Below the pieces are notes generated by a model. It was not told the DNA's origin, did no database searches, and worked only from the letters and a program-made list of their open reading frames with translations. Below, piece after piece: positions 24,595-33,658 of a DNA stretch of 64,000 nt. Source of the DNA: RPQJ01 sp963823535 (GTDB taxonomy: Bacteria > Pseudomonadota > Gammaproteobacteria > Steroidobacterales > Steroidobacteraceae); contig CAWGLZ010000006.1 in the NCBI GenBank assembly GCA_963823535.1, forward strand, positions 992,001 through 1,056,000. The letters run 5' to 3'. The position numbers and the translations under genes were made by a program. Each line of letters opens with the position of its first letter. The stretch's first letter is position 1.

Positions 24595-25197
24595 ATGAGC
24601 AACACCGGCTCGCAACATCGTCGGGACGCCGCGCGGACTCTCGGTCCTTACGCGGCCTGGCTCGTTTGCTTTCTCGCAACGCTGGTGGCCTCGGCGGCGC
24701 TGGCCGCTCCCCGGGTCACCGTCGGCAGCGCGGAGGTCTCCCTGGACGAGGGGATCTACGAGCTGAGCGCGACGCTGGACGTCCGGATTCCGGACGACGC
24801 GCGCAAGGCGATCGAAGCAGGCCTGACGCTGCGGCTCGACTACGAGATCGAGATTTCGCGTGTACGCCGGTACATGCCGGACGCCGGGGTGGCCTCCCTG
24901 GTCCAGAGCTATGAGCTGAGCTACCACGCCCTCAGCCAGCGCTACCTCCTGCGTAATCTCAACACCGGCGCGCAGCTGGACTTCGGGTCGCTGCAGGCGG
25001 CAATCGACCGGGCATCCGAGGTCCGCGGCCTGCCGGTCATCGATTCGCTGCTGCTGGAGGCCGGGCCGACCTACGAGTTTCGCGTCCGGGCAGTGGTCGA
25101 CATGAGCACGGTGCCGGACGCCCTCAACTGGCTGCTCTTCTGGGCCGACGACTGGAGCGCCACGAGCGAGTGGTACGCATGGACGCTCCGTCGCTGA
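24595..25197 (+). CDS. DUF4390 domain protein
   Basis: A 200-residue exported protein. The hydrophobic segment AAWLVCFLATLVASAALAA is a signal peptide. The mature domain (about 40-200) has DARKAIEAGLTLRLDYEIEI, LSYHALSQRYLLRNLNTG and the C-terminal aromatic WLLFWADDWSATSEWYAWTL, the pattern of DUF4390. Its position between rsmB and the ntrY-like kinase is conserved in gammaproteobacteria. It overlaps the kinase start by 19 bases. Function unknown; a periplasmic accessory role to the sensor is plausible but unproven. Confidence 0.87.
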   Translation: MSNTGSQHRRDAARTLGPYAAWLVCFLATLVASAALAAPRVTVGSAEVSLDEGIYELSATLDVRIPDDARKAIEAGLTLRLDYEIEISRVRRYMPDAGVASLVQSYELSYHALSQRYLLRNLNTGAQLDFGSLQAAIDRASEVRGLPVIDSLLLEAGPTYEFRVRAVVDMSTVPDALNWLLFWADDWSATSEWYAWTLRR

Positions 25198-27413
25198 CTC
25201 GCGCCGCCTCGGCGGTCGTGATGGGCATCGGCGGCCTGCTCTGGCTGTCCGCCCTCCTGTTCATGGCGCAGACGGCGCAGAACTCTGAGCAGTTCAGCCG
25301 GCTGCATCCGTGGATCCTGCTGATCAACGTGGCGGGCCTTGCGGTGCTCGTGGGCCTGCTGATCACGAAGCTCGCGCAGCTGGTGCGGGACTGGCGCGGC
25401 CACGTCATCGGCTCGCGCCTCAAGGCGCGCATGGTGTGGATCTTCGGCGTGCTCGCGACGCTGCCGATCCTGCTGGTCTACTTCTTCGCGGTCCAGTTCC
25501 TGAATCGAGGCATCGACAGCTGGTTCAACGTCGAGATCCGCCAGAGCCTCGATGATGCCCTCGTGCTGTCCCGCTCCGCGCTCGAGACGCGCATGCGCGA
25601 GCACCTCGCCGCGACCGAGATGATCGCGGACCAGCTGATCGCCGGCGGCGGCCCGCTTCCGGGGCTGCTCGAGACGCTCCGCCGACAGGCCGGCGCAATC
25701 GAGGTCATCGTCGCGACGGAGGGTGGCGCGGTCGTCGCGATGAGCAAGGGCCTGTCGTCCGAGGTCGTCCCGGACGAAGTCCCCGGCGAGGTGCTGCTGC
25801 AGGTCCGGCAGGGCCGTCCCTTCGTCAGCCTCGAACCGCAGGCGGAGGGCGGCTACGTGGTCAGGACGGCCGTGCCGCTCAGCAATGCCACGCAGGGCCG
25901 TATTCGACTGGTCGTGCAGGCGACCTACCCGGTCGCGGAGCGGCTTGCGGCACTCGCCGACACGGTCCAGGCGGCCTACCAGCAGTTCGGCGAAAAGGAC
26001 TACCTCCGCAAGCCGCTCAAGGCGAGCTTCATCCTGACGCTGACGGTGGTGCTGCTGCTGTCGCTGCTCGCCGCGTGGTACGGCGCGATCTTCACCGCGC
26101 AGCGACTGGTCCAGCCCATCCAGGACCTCGTGAAAGGCACGCGGGCGGTCGCGAAGGGCGACCTCGACCTGCGACTCCCGCTCACCTCGCATGACGAGAT
26201 GGGGTTCCTGGTGCATTCGTTCAACGACATGACCAAGCGGCTGCGCCGGGCTCGCGAGGACCAGCAGCTCGCGCAGCAGGCGGCCGAGACGGAGCGCGCC
26301 AACCTCGCCATCATCCTGGCCCGCCTCTCGACCGGCGTCGTCTCGCTCGAGCCCGACCTGCGGGTTCGAACGGCCAACCGCGCGGCCAGCCTGATCCTGG
26401 GCGAGGATCTGGAGGCGCGCGTCGGCCAGCGATTCGGCGAGAACGGGGCACCGGACGCGATGCTGACCCAGTTCACGGAGGCCTGCCGTTCACGGATTTC
26501 CGCTGGTGACCTGGAGTGGCGCGAGCAGTTCACCTTCGCATCGGGCAACGGGCGCCGTGTCGTCATGTGCGCCTGCACGCCGCTGCCGGGCGAGGACGAT
26601 TCGCCGGGTGGGTTCGTGCTGGTGTTCGACGACATCACCGTGATGCTTCAGGCGCAGCGCGAGGCGGCGTGGGGCGAGGTGGCACGCCGGCTCGCCCACG
26701 AGATCAAGAACCCGCTGACGCCGATCCGCCTCTCGGCGGAGCGCATGCGGCACAAATTGCTGCCATCCATGAACGAGAAGGACGCGCAGCTGCTCGACCG
26801 TGGCACCGAGACGATCGTGCAGCAGGTCGAGGCGATGAAGGAAATGGTCAACGCCTTCAGCGAGTATGCGCGCGCGCCGCGCTTCGAGATGACACGCCTG
26901 GACCTGAACCGGCTCGTCACCGAGGTCACCGACCTCTACCGCGCGCAGCTGACCGGTCGCGGCATTCGCCTGGACGTGCGGCTCGATCCGGATCTCGGCG
27001 AGATCGTCGCCGACGCCGGACGGATGCGGCAGCTGCTGCACAACCTGCTCACCAACGCGACCGAGGCGCTCGAGGGACAGGCGGCAGGCGAGATCACGGT
27101 GGGGACGCGGCGCGCGATGCGTGACGGTGAGGCGTTTGCCGAGATCGCCGTGGAGGACAACGGGCACGGCTTCCAGCGGGAGCTGATTGGCCAGGTCTTC
27201 GACCCGTACATCACCACGAAGGTCCGGGGCACCGGTCTCGGGCTCGCCATCGTGCGCAAGATCACCGAGGAACACGGGGGGCGTGCCGAGGCGGATAATC
27301 GTGCCGAGGGCGGCGCGCGCGTTCGCATCGAGCTGCCGATCAAAGAAACCAATCAGGGCGGGCCGGAGCAGCGCGACATGCGCCGGACCGAGCCCAGGAG
27401 GGAGCGTGCATGA
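25179..27413 (+). CDS. NtrY-like membrane sensor histidine kinase
   Basis: A 744-residue kinase. Two N-terminal membrane helices and one at about 85-105 precede a periplasmic sensor region, with another helix at about 290-310. A HAMP domain follows (AQRLVQPIQDLVKGTRAVAK), then a PAS-like domain and the HisKA domain with phospho-acceptor H507 (RRLAHEIKNPLTPIRLS). The ATPase domain has the N box (LLHNLLTNATEAL), G1 box (VEDNGHGF) and G2 box (GTGLGLAIV). This is the NtrY layout. Start ATG at 25179. Stop overlaps the regulator start (ATGA), so kinase and regulator are coupled. Ligand unknown. Confidence 0.92.
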   Translation: MDAPSLTRAASAVVMGIGGLLWLSALLFMAQTAQNSEQFSRLHPWILLINVAGLAVLVGLLITKLAQLVRDWRGHVIGSRLKARMVWIFGVLATLPILLVYFFAVQFLNRGIDSWFNVEIRQSLDDALVLSRSALETRMREHLAATEMIADQLIAGGGPLPGLLETLRRQAGAIEVIVATEGGAVVAMSKGLSSEVVPDEVPGEVLLQVRQGRPFVSLEPQAEGGYVVRTAVPLSNATQGRIRLVVQATYPVAERLAALADTVQAAYQQFGEKDYLRKPLKASFILTLTVVLLLSLLAAWYGAIFTAQRLVQPIQDLVKGTRAVAKGDLDLRLPLTSHDEMGFLVHSFNDMTKRLRRAREDQQLAQQAAETERANLAIILARLSTGVVSLEPDLRVRTANRAASLILGEDLEARVGQRFGENGAPDAMLTQFTEACRSRISAGDLEWREQFTFASGNGRRVVMCACTPLPGEDDSPGGFVLVFDDITVMLQAQREAAWGEVARRLAHEIKNPLTPIRLSAERMRHKLLPSMNEKDAQLLDRGTETIVQQVEAMKEMVNAFSEYARAPRFEMTRLDLNRLVTEVTDLYRAQLTGRGIRLDVRLDPDLGEIVADAGRMRQLLHNLLTNATEALEGQAAGEITVGTRRAMRDGEAFAEIAVEDNGHGFQRELIGQVFDPYITTKVRGTGLGLAIVRKITEEHGGRAEADNRAEGGARVRIELPIKETNQGGPEQRDMRRTEPRRERA

Positions 27414-28768
27414 GCACCGCGCGGATTCTGGTGGTGGACGACGAGGCGGACATCCGCGAGCTCGTGCGGGACATCCTCTCGGAAGAGGGTTACGCGGTGG
27501 ATGTCGCCGCCAACGCCGCCGAGGCCCGGGCTGCATGCGCGCGGCAGGCACCGGATCTCGTGCTGCTGGACATCTGGATGCCGGACATCGACGGCATCAG
27601 CCTGCTGCGCGAGTGGCAGCAGTCGCAGGCCATCACCGCGCCCGTCGTCATGATGTCCGGCCACGGCACGGTCGAAACGGCCGTGGAGGCCACGCGCCTT
27701 GGTGCGGTCGACTACGTCGAGAAGCCGCTGTCGCTGGCCAAGCTGCTGCGCACCGTCGGCAGCGCCCTCGAGGAGGGACGACGCCGCAAGGAGACCACGC
27801 GCACGATGCTGCCGCCGCTGCTGGCACCCGTCGGACGCAGCCGCGTGATGCGCGAACTGAGGGAGCAGGCCAAACAGCTCGCGCCGCACGAGGCGCCGGT
27901 GCTGGTCCTGGGCGAACCGGGGACGGGACGTGAGGCGTTCGCCCGCTACATGCACTCGCTGAGCCCGCGCTCGGCCGGTCCGTTCGTCGCCGCCGTGGCG
28001 GGTGCGATCAGCGAGACGGGCCCGGAAGCCGCCATGTACGGGACCGAACAGGACGGTGCCGTCCGCCGGGGCCTGCTGGAACAGGCGGAGCGGGGGGTGC
28101 TGTTCATCAACGAACTCGGTGATCTCGCGCCCGGCGTGCAGCGTTTGCTGTTCGCGGCGCTCGATTCCGGGGGCTTCGTGCGGCAGGGAGGATCGTCGCG
28201 CGTGCACTGCAACACTCGCATGATCTGCTCGGCGCAGCCCGGGTTCGAATCCAGGGGGCTCGAACCGTTCCGGCAGGACCTGCTGTCGCACCTCAACGTG
28301 CTCAGCCTGCGGATCCCGCCGCTGCGCGACTACGCCGAGGACGTGCCCGAACTGCTGCGGTACTACGTGGACCGCCTGGTCGAGGACCAGCGGCTGCCGT
28401 TCCGCCGCTTCAGCGTCGCGGCGCAGAACCGGCTGCGCAACTACCCCTGGCCGGGCAACATCCGCGAGCTCAAGAACCTGGTGCACCGGCTGCTGATCCG
28501 CGGCGGCCCGGAAGAAATCCGTCTCGACGAGATCGAGGGCGAGATTGCCTCGCAGGCGACGGTCGACGAGCCGCTGGTGAAGCAGGACCTGCTGTCCCTG
28601 CCCTTGCGAGAGGCCCGCGAGCACTTCGAGCGTGCCTACCTGACGCAGCAGTTGCAGCTCTGCAACGGCAAGGTGGGCCAGCTCGCCAAGCGCGTCGGGA
28701 TGGAGCGCACGCACCTCTATCGGAAGCTGCGCTCGCTGGGCGTGGATTTCCGGCAGTCGGAGGACTGA
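27410..28768 (+). CDS. NtrX-like response regulator with degenerate AAA+ domain (no GAFTGA)
   Basis: A 452-residue regulator. The receiver domain (1-122) has phospho-acceptor D54 (LLDIWMP), with D10/D11 and K105. The AAA+ domain (about 140-370) is altered. Walker A is GEPGTGRE, with Arg in place of the essential Lys. The stretch where GAFTGA should be reads EAAMYGTEQDGAVRRG, and the Walker B is LFINE instead of LFxDE. A Fis-type helix-turn-helix ends the protein (GKVGQLAKRVGMERTHLYRK). Without GAFTGA it should not activate sigma-54 polymerase, and ATP hydrolysis is doubtful. It probably acts as a DNA-binding repressor/activator of sigma-70 promoters. Confidence 0.93.
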   Translation: MSTARILVVDDEADIRELVRDILSEEGYAVDVAANAAEARAACARQAPDLVLLDIWMPDIDGISLLREWQQSQAITAPVVMMSGHGTVETAVEATRLGAVDYVEKPLSLAKLLRTVGSALEEGRRRKETTRTMLPPLLAPVGRSRVMRELREQAKQLAPHEAPVLVLGEPGTGREAFARYMHSLSPRSAGPFVAAVAGAISETGPEAAMYGTEQDGAVRRGLLEQAERGVLFINELGDLAPGVQRLLFAALDSGGFVRQGGSSRVHCNTRMICSAQPGFESRGLEPFRQDLLSHLNVLSLRIPPLRDYAEDVPELLRYYVDRLVEDQRLPFRRFSVAAQNRLRNYPWPGNIRELKNLVHRLLIRGGPEEIRLDEIEGEIASQATVDEPLVKQDLLSLPLREAREHFERAYLTQQLQLCNGKVGQLAKRVGMERTHLYRKLRSLGVDFRQSED

Positions 28769-28849
28769 CGGGGCGTAGCAGCTCAGCCTGCGAGGGCTCC
28801 CACGGCTGACAACGCTGCGAACAGCCGGTCGCGCACGATGATCACCCGG

Positions 28850-29359
28850 CTACTGCGAGGCTCCGACGATGTAGTCGACGGCGTTGATGACGGACTGGTC
28901 GGACAGGTCGGTGCGGCCACCCTTCGGCGGCATGTAGCCCGCCTTGCCCTGGAATCCCTGCAGCGCATGCGTATGCAGGGTGTCCGCGCCCTGCGCGATG
29001 CGCGCTGCCCAGGCAGCCGTGTCGCCGAGCTTCGGGGCGCCCGCAATGCCCGCACCGTGGCAGGCGACGCAGGCCTGGTTGTACACGGTCTCGCCCGGAA
29101 GATCCTCGGCGGCCACGACGGGTTCCGCTGCCGCCGGGCTCAGCGCCGTGTTGTCCTGGCCCGCGACCGCCACCCGGGCGACCGGTTCGATTCGGGACGC
29201 CACCTCCTGCTGGTACACGGGATCTTCCTTCTTGTGCAGCAGGGACGTGTTCCCGGCGATGACGCGGGCGAGGATGATCAGGCCGATCGTCACGCCGAGC
29301 AGGATGCCCAGCACCAGCATGAAGGTGTCAAAGAATGTGCGGTCGTGCGAGGCGCTCAC
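28850..29359 (-). CDS. membrane-anchored cytochrome c5 family protein
   Basis: A 169-residue protein with one N-terminal membrane anchor (about 13-35), a linker rich in Ala/Val, and one class I c-type haem domain. Haem attaches at C97 and C100 with H101 (CVACHG). A C-terminal methionine in GYMPPKGG is the likely sixth ligand. The fold matches cytochrome c5 (GAPKLGD, DQSVINAVDYIVG). GTG start. It likely shuttles electrons to a terminal oxidase in the periplasm. Confidence 0.9.
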   Translation of the reverse strand: MSASHDRTFFDTFMLVLGILLGVTIGLIILARVIAGNTSLLHKKEDPVYQQEVASRIEPVARVAVAGQDNTALSPAAAEPVVAAEDLPGETVYNQACVACHGAGIAGAPKLGDTAAWAARIAQGADTLHTHALQGFQGKAGYMPPKGGRTDLSDQSVINAVDYIVGASQ

Positions 29360-29437
29360 GAGGGCTCCAGAGGGTCAGGCGCAAACGAGGCCGCGAAGTA
29401 TAGCGTGGCCCGGGCCCGGCTGCGCCCCCTGGGAACG

Positions 29438-29466
29438 TGGACGCCAGGGGGTGCCAAGGCTATGAT
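29438..29466 (+). promoter_or_regulatory. putative promoter of tRNA-Arg
   Basis: TGGACG (29438-29443) and TATGAT (29461-29466) are 17 bases apart. A start about 7 bases downstream would give a 5' leader of about 25 bases before the tRNA. Both boxes match consensus in 4-5 of 6 positions. Confidence 0.5.
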
Positions 29467-29498
29467 TCGTGCCCCCTTTTCATGGGGGGGCCGGTCAG

Positions 29499-29575
29499 GC
29501 GCCCGTAGCTCAGCTGGATAGAGTACTGCCCTCCGAAGGCAGGGGTCACAGGTTCGAATCCTGTCGGGCGCGCCA
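29499..29575 (+). tRNA. tRNA-Arg (anticodon CCG)
   Basis: A 77-base cloverleaf. The acceptor stem is GCGCCCG with CGGGCGC, then G and an encoded CCA. The D arm is GCTC-AGCTGGATA-GAGT, the anticodon arm CTGCC-CTCCGAA-GGCAG with CCG at positions 34-36, and the T arm ACAGG-TTCGAAT-CCTGT. It reads CGG codons. No integrated element follows it, although tRNA-Arg genes are frequent integration sites. Confidence 0.97.
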
Positions 29576-29629
29576 TTCGCAGGTGGATCCGATCGCCTTC
29601 ACCGCCGCCACGCGGGCGGCGCCGTCGGT

Positions 29630-30718
29630 TCAGGCCGTTGCTCGCAGGTCCGCGAAGCCCACCAGTCGTTGCCGGTCCTCGTCCCAGAGCTTCAGGCGTG
29701 CACAGCGCAGGCTGTCTGTGAGCGTGAGCCTTGCGGCCGCCCGCAGCCGCAGGTCTGAATCGAAGCACTCCCGGAGCCGGTAGTTCGGGATGCGGCTCGA
29801 GAGATGGTGCAGGTGGTGGTAGCCGATGTTGCCGGTGAACCAGTGCAGCACCCGTGGCAGGTCGTAGAACGAGCTGCCGTCCATCGCGGCCCGGGTCGGA
29901 TCCCACTGCTCTGCGCGCGCCCAGTACGTTCCCTCGAACTGGTGCTGCACGTAGAAGAGCCAGATGCCCGCGGCCCCGGTGATCGCCATCAGCGGCAGGT
30001 GGACGACCAGCACGGCCTGCCAGCCGAAGATCCAGCACAGTGCCGTTCCTGCGACCAGCAGCACGACGTTGTTCCACAGCACACTCAGCCATTCCCGGCG
30101 CCAGGACTGCGGCAGGTCGAAGGGAACGCGGTGCTTGATGATGAACTGGTAGAGCGGCCCGATGCCCAGCATCACGGGCATGCTGCGGTAGAGCCGGTAG
30201 GCGAGACGACGGGTCCGCGGCAAAGCGAGGTACTCGCGTACGGTCAGGGTGTCGATGTCGCCGAAACGGCGCTTGTCGAGGTTACCCGACGTCGCATGGT
30301 GGATCGCGTGGGTCTTCATCCAGTAGGCGAACGGGAAGAACGTGATCACCCCGAGCGCCGCACCGACCCGTCGGTTCGAGCTTGCGCTCGCGAAGAACGA
30401 GCCGTGGCCACAGTCGTGCTGGATGATGAATATCCGCACATACAGACCGGCGACGGGCAGCAGGAGCAGCAGCGACCAGCCGCCACTCCACTCGAGCGTC
30501 AGTACGGTGAGCAGCCACAGTGCGACGAATGGCGGGAGTGTATTGGCGAGTTGCCAGAACGCCTTGCGCCGGTCCGGTCTCGCATACGGAGCGACCAGGG
30601 CGCGCAGCGACGGGGGTGCGTCCCCCGGGGACGGTGGCGGCACGAACGGGCTCCAGGCCAGTGGCAAAGGGGCGATCGTGCCAGAGTACACCGGTCGATC
30701 GCGCCGGTGCGGTCCCAT
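29630..30718 (-). CDS. membrane fatty acid desaturase
   Basis: A 362-residue integral membrane di-iron enzyme. The three histidine boxes are present in the right order: HDCGHGSFF, HAIHH and HHLHH. Hydrophobic helices precede and separate them. Such enzymes introduce double bases into acyl chains of lipids using O2. The start is uncertain. ATG 30718 gives a normal length. An ATG at 30814 would add 32 residues and overlap the divergent carbonic anhydrase start. No clear ribosome site supports either. Substrate position (delta-9, delta-12 or other) cannot be read from the sequence. Confidence 0.9.
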   Translation of the reverse strand: MGPHRRDRPVYSGTIAPLPLAWSPFVPPPSPGDAPPSLRALVAPYARPDRRKAFWQLANTLPPFVALWLLTVLTLEWSGGWSLLLLLPVAGLYVRIFIIQHDCGHGSFFASASSNRRVGAALGVITFFPFAYWMKTHAIHHATSGNLDKRRFGDIDTLTVREYLALPRTRRLAYRLYRSMPVMLGIGPLYQFIIKHRVPFDLPQSWRREWLSVLWNNVVLLVAGTALCWIFGWQAVLVVHLPLMAITGAAGIWLFYVQHQFEGTYWARAEQWDPTRAAMDGSSFYDLPRVLHWFTGNIGYHHLHHLSSRIPNYRLRECFDSDLRLRAAARLTLTDSLRCARLKLWDEDRQRLVGFADLRATA

Positions 30719-30812
30719 TGCGAGAATCGGATCATGGAACCACGGGACCCTGGCGAGCGACGGACGGGCATGCGATGGTGATGTCCCGCACGCGAGTTGC
30801 ATCCGACCGCCC

Positions 30813-31457
30813 ATGAAGTCGCTCAGTCAGCTTTTTGAAGGGAATCGCGCGTGGTCGGAACGCATCCGCCGACAGGACCCGGCGTTCTTCACGGAGCTTT
30901 CCCGGCAGCAGTCGCCGACCTACCTGTGGATCGGCTGCTCGGACAGCCGCGTCCCGGCCAACGAGATCGTCGGCCTGCTGCCAGGCGAGCTGTTCGTTCA
31001 TCGCAACATCGCCAACATCGTCGTGCACACCGACCTGAACTGCCTGTCCGTGATGCAGTTCGCCGTCGACATCCTGCGCGTGCGCCACGTCATCGTCTGC
31101 GGCCACTACGGCTGCAGCGGCATCCAGGCGGTGCTGCGGGGCGACCGTCTCGGGCTGAGCGACAACTGGCTGCGTCACGCCCAGGATGTCCGCGAGAAGC
31201 ATCGCGCGCGCCTCGCCCGGTTACCGCAGGGGGCGTCTGCGGGCGACCGCCTGTGCGAACTGAACGTCGTGGAGCAGGTGGTGAACGTCTGCCAGACGAC
31301 GATCGTCCGCGACGCCTGGGACCGCGGCCAGCCGCTGGCGGTGCACGGCTGGATCTACGGGCTGCGCGACGGCCTGTTGCGCGACCTCGGCGTGACGATG
31401 GACGCCAGCGACCAGGTCGAGCCCGGCTACCGCTCGGCGCTCGAGGCGTTGGAGTGA
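30813..31457 (+). CDS. can: beta-class carbonic anhydrase
   Basis: A 214-residue zinc enzyme that hydrates CO2 to bicarbonate in the cytoplasm. Zinc ligands are C42, H98 and C101 (GCSDSR and GHYGCSG), with the catalytic dyad D44/R46. The C-terminal HGWIYGLRDGLL is typical of the Can type of E. coli. The ATG at 30813 matches the family N-terminus MKSLSQLFEGN. A gamma-class homologue is at 1232, so two unrelated carbonic anhydrase families are encoded in this window. Confidence 0.95.
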   Translation: MKSLSQLFEGNRAWSERIRRQDPAFFTELSRQQSPTYLWIGCSDSRVPANEIVGLLPGELFVHRNIANIVVHTDLNCLSVMQFAVDILRVRHVIVCGHYGCSGIQAVLRGDRLGLSDNWLRHAQDVREKHRARLARLPQGASAGDRLCELNVVEQVVNVCQTTIVRDAWDRGQPLAVHGWIYGLRDGLLRDLGVTMDASDQVEPGYRSALEALE

Positions 31458-31499
31458 AGCGGTCTCCTGACCACCGCGGCGACGGTCGCGTGGCTGCGG

Positions 31500-32813
31500 C
31501 TAAGGGTCGAGCATCCCCGACAGCAGCGTCGCAATGCCGAGGAACGAGAAGAAGCCCGCGACGTCGGTGACCGTGGTCAGGATGATCGACGATGACTGGG
31601 CAGGGTCCTGCCCGAGGCGTCGCAGGACGATGGGGACGATCGCGCCGGCCAGGCCGGCGATGGTCATCGCGATGACCATCGATGTCGCAATCACCAGCAC
31701 GAGGCCGGCCGACCGGCTCCACAGATAGACGCCGATGCCGCAGGTCGCGGCGACGGCGAGGCCGTTGAGGAGCCCGACACTCGCCTCCTTGGTGGCGACC
31801 CCCAGCCACTGGCGCGGCGTGATTTCACGCAGCAGCAGTCCACGCATCGTCACGGCCAGGGCCTGGGCGCCCGAATTGCCCGACTGTCCGGCCACGACCG
31901 GCAACAGGATGGCCAGCGCCGTGTAGCGGGCGATGGTGCCTTCGAACAGTCCCACGACCGCCGCGGCGAGGAAGGCCGTCAGCAGGTTGATCTGCAGCCA
32001 CGGCAGGCGCTTGCGCACCGCAAACCACGGCGAGGACAGGGCCCGCTCATCCGGGCTCGCGCCACTCATCATCTGGATGTTCGCCGACATGTCTTCCTGC
32101 ATCGCCTGCATCAGCGTCCCGTGGTAGATGACGCCGAGCAGCCGCGCGTGCGTGTCGGTCACGGGCAGATCGGTCAGCCGATGGCTCTCGACGGTCGCCA
32201 CCACGTCCTCGATCGGCGTCAGGGGGTGCACGAACGCGGGCACCGGGCCGGCAATGCGCTCGAGTCGTTCAGCAGGGTCGGCGATGGCCAGGTCCTGGAT
32301 GGCGACCTGGGCAACGAGGCGGTTGTCGTGGTCCGCGACGAACAGGTTCCGCGTGTTGCGCACGCCGCGCTTGCGCAGCCTGTCGAGTGCGTCGCGCGCG
32401 GTCATCGACTCGCGGAAGACCTCGACGCGCGTATCCATCAGGCGCCCGGCGCTGTCCTCGGGGTAGCTCATCAGCTCGAGCAGCTCCGCGCGTATCGCGG
32501 GATCAAGGCCGTCGAGCGCGCGTTCCGCGACGTCTTCGTCGAGCGTCCCGAGCACCAGGATGGCCTCCTGCGGCAGGAGCTCGCTCAGCACTCCCCGGAT
32601 CAGGGGCGCAGGAAGATGCTCGAGCAGTCGCCCGGCGCCGGCCGGTGCGAGACGGCGGAACAGCGACACGAGGGCAGGCAGGGGTTGCCCAGAGAGTTCG
32701 CCCGCCACGGTTTCGGGATCGAGTTCCTCCACGCGTTGCGCGGCTTCCGTCGGGTGATCGAGCAGGAACCGCTGGTCCAGCACGCGGACGGCGTGGGTGA
32801 AGTCGCCGCTCAT
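31500..32813 (-). CDS. mgtE: MgtE-family magnesium transporter
   Basis: A 437-residue Mg2+ channel. The cytosolic MgtE-N superhelix (about 1-125) precedes two CBS domains (about 125-245: SAGRLMDTRVEVFRES, and HARLLGVIYHGT), a connecting helix, and about five membrane helices (residues 280-437: AAAVVGLFEGTIARYTALAI, then LLPVVAGQSGNSGAQ). The conserved AGQSGNSG pore motif and the PFFSFLGIATL-type end are visible. The start overlaps the stop of the soluble MgtE-N/CBS gene (ATGA), so the two are coupled. Confidence 0.93.
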   Translation of the reverse strand: MSGDFTHAVRVLDQRFLLDHPTEAAQRVEELDPETVAGELSGQPLPALVSLFRRLAPAGAGRLLEHLPAPLIRGVLSELLPQEAILVLGTLDEDVAERALDGLDPAIRAELLELMSYPEDSAGRLMDTRVEVFRESMTARDALDRLRKRGVRNTRNLFVADHDNRLVAQVAIQDLAIADPAERLERIAGPVPAFVHPLTPIEDVVATVESHRLTDLPVTDTHARLLGVIYHGTLMQAMQEDMSANIQMMSGASPDERALSSPWFAVRKRLPWLQINLLTAFLAAAVVGLFEGTIARYTALAILLPVVAGQSGNSGAQALAVTMRGLLLREITPRQWLGVATKEASVGLLNGLAVAATCGIGVYLWSRSAGLVLVIATSMVIAMTIAGLAGAIVPIVLRRLGQDPAQSSSIILTTVTDVAGFFSFLGIATLLSGMLDP

Positions 32814-33658
32814 GGCAATCCTCCGCTGCGGTCCTCGCGCGATGCAGTGGGTGTATCGACGAGCAGGCGGAGCAGCCCCTCGCCGGCCACGAAATAGGCG
32901 CCCAGAAGATGGGCCAGCAGCGAATCGCCCGCGACGGCCGGCGGCGCATCGAGTCCCCGCAGCGCGCTGTTGAGCGTGGCGCGACTGAGGCCGCCCAGCA
33001 GTTCGCCCCGGTGATTCACCACCGGCAGCAGCGACGTCGTCTCCCACTCGCCGATCTCGCTGACGGCCGCAATTGACGTGCTGTCCCGCAACGCCCGGCA
33101 TTCGCGCACGGCCAGGACCTCCAGTGCCTCGGCGGGACTCGCCTGCAGCAGCGCCGCGAGCGGCACGATGCCCAGATACTTCTGTGCGTCGTCCGTCAGC
33201 AACAGGTGGCTCGCCGAGTAGCGCGGCACGCGAGCCAGGAGCTGGATCGCTTCGCCGACGGTACGGTCCGCCACGATCGCGGGTACGTCCATCTCTGTCC
33301 ACGCACCGACCGTGCTGGCGGCGTAGTCCAGGGAACGCCGGAAGCGCAGGGCCAGCGCCGTCGACAGGTTCCCGAGCACGCCCTGGCGAAGATCCGGTGC
33401 CAGCTGGCGCAGCAGGGCCGAGGCGTCGGCCCATGGAAGCGCCGCGCAGATCGCGGCGGCGTTGTCCGCAGGCAGCCGTTCGACGCAGCGCGCGGCCGCG
33501 ACCGAGTTCATGGCTTCGAAGACCGGCGCAGCAATCCGCACCGGCACGCGCCTGATCAGCTCCGCGGCATCCTCCGGCGCAAGTGCCTCGAGCGCCCGCG
33601 CGGCGGACGCGGGCCGTTGCTGCAGGAAGGCAAGTGTCAGCTGGGGCAGTTCAGGCAT
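32810..33658 (-). CDS. soluble MgtE-N/CBS protein, partner of MgtE
   Basis: A 282-residue protein built like the cytosolic half of MgtE: an N-terminal helical MgtE-N-like region (1-115, ALAPEDAAELIRRVPVRIA, VERLPADNAAAICAALPWAD) and two CBS-like domains (about 120-250). No membrane segment follows. It is coupled to mgtE downstream and overlaps mscS upstream by 8 bases. Since MgtE is gated by its own cytosolic domain, this extra copy may form mixed dimers or sense Mg2+ or nucleotides. I do not recognise a named family for it. Confidence 0.85.
   Translation of the reverse strand: MPELPQLTLAFLQQRPASAARALEALAPEDAAELIRRVPVRIAAPVFEAMNSVAAARCVERLPADNAAAICAALPWADASALLRQLAPDLRQGVLGNLSTALALRFRRSLDYAASTVGAWTEMDVPAIVADRTVGEAIQLLARVPRYSASHLLLTDDAQKYLGIVPLAALLQASPAEALEVLAVRECRALRDSTSIAAVSEIGEWETTSLLPVVNHRGELLGGLSRATLNSALRGLDAPPAVAGDSLLAHLLGAYFVAGEGLLRLLVDTPTASREDRSGGLP

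Noticed and set aside
29499..29640. tRNA-Arg as integration site of a genomic island
   Set aside because: No integrase, no repeated tRNA 3' end and only housekeeping-type genes follow.
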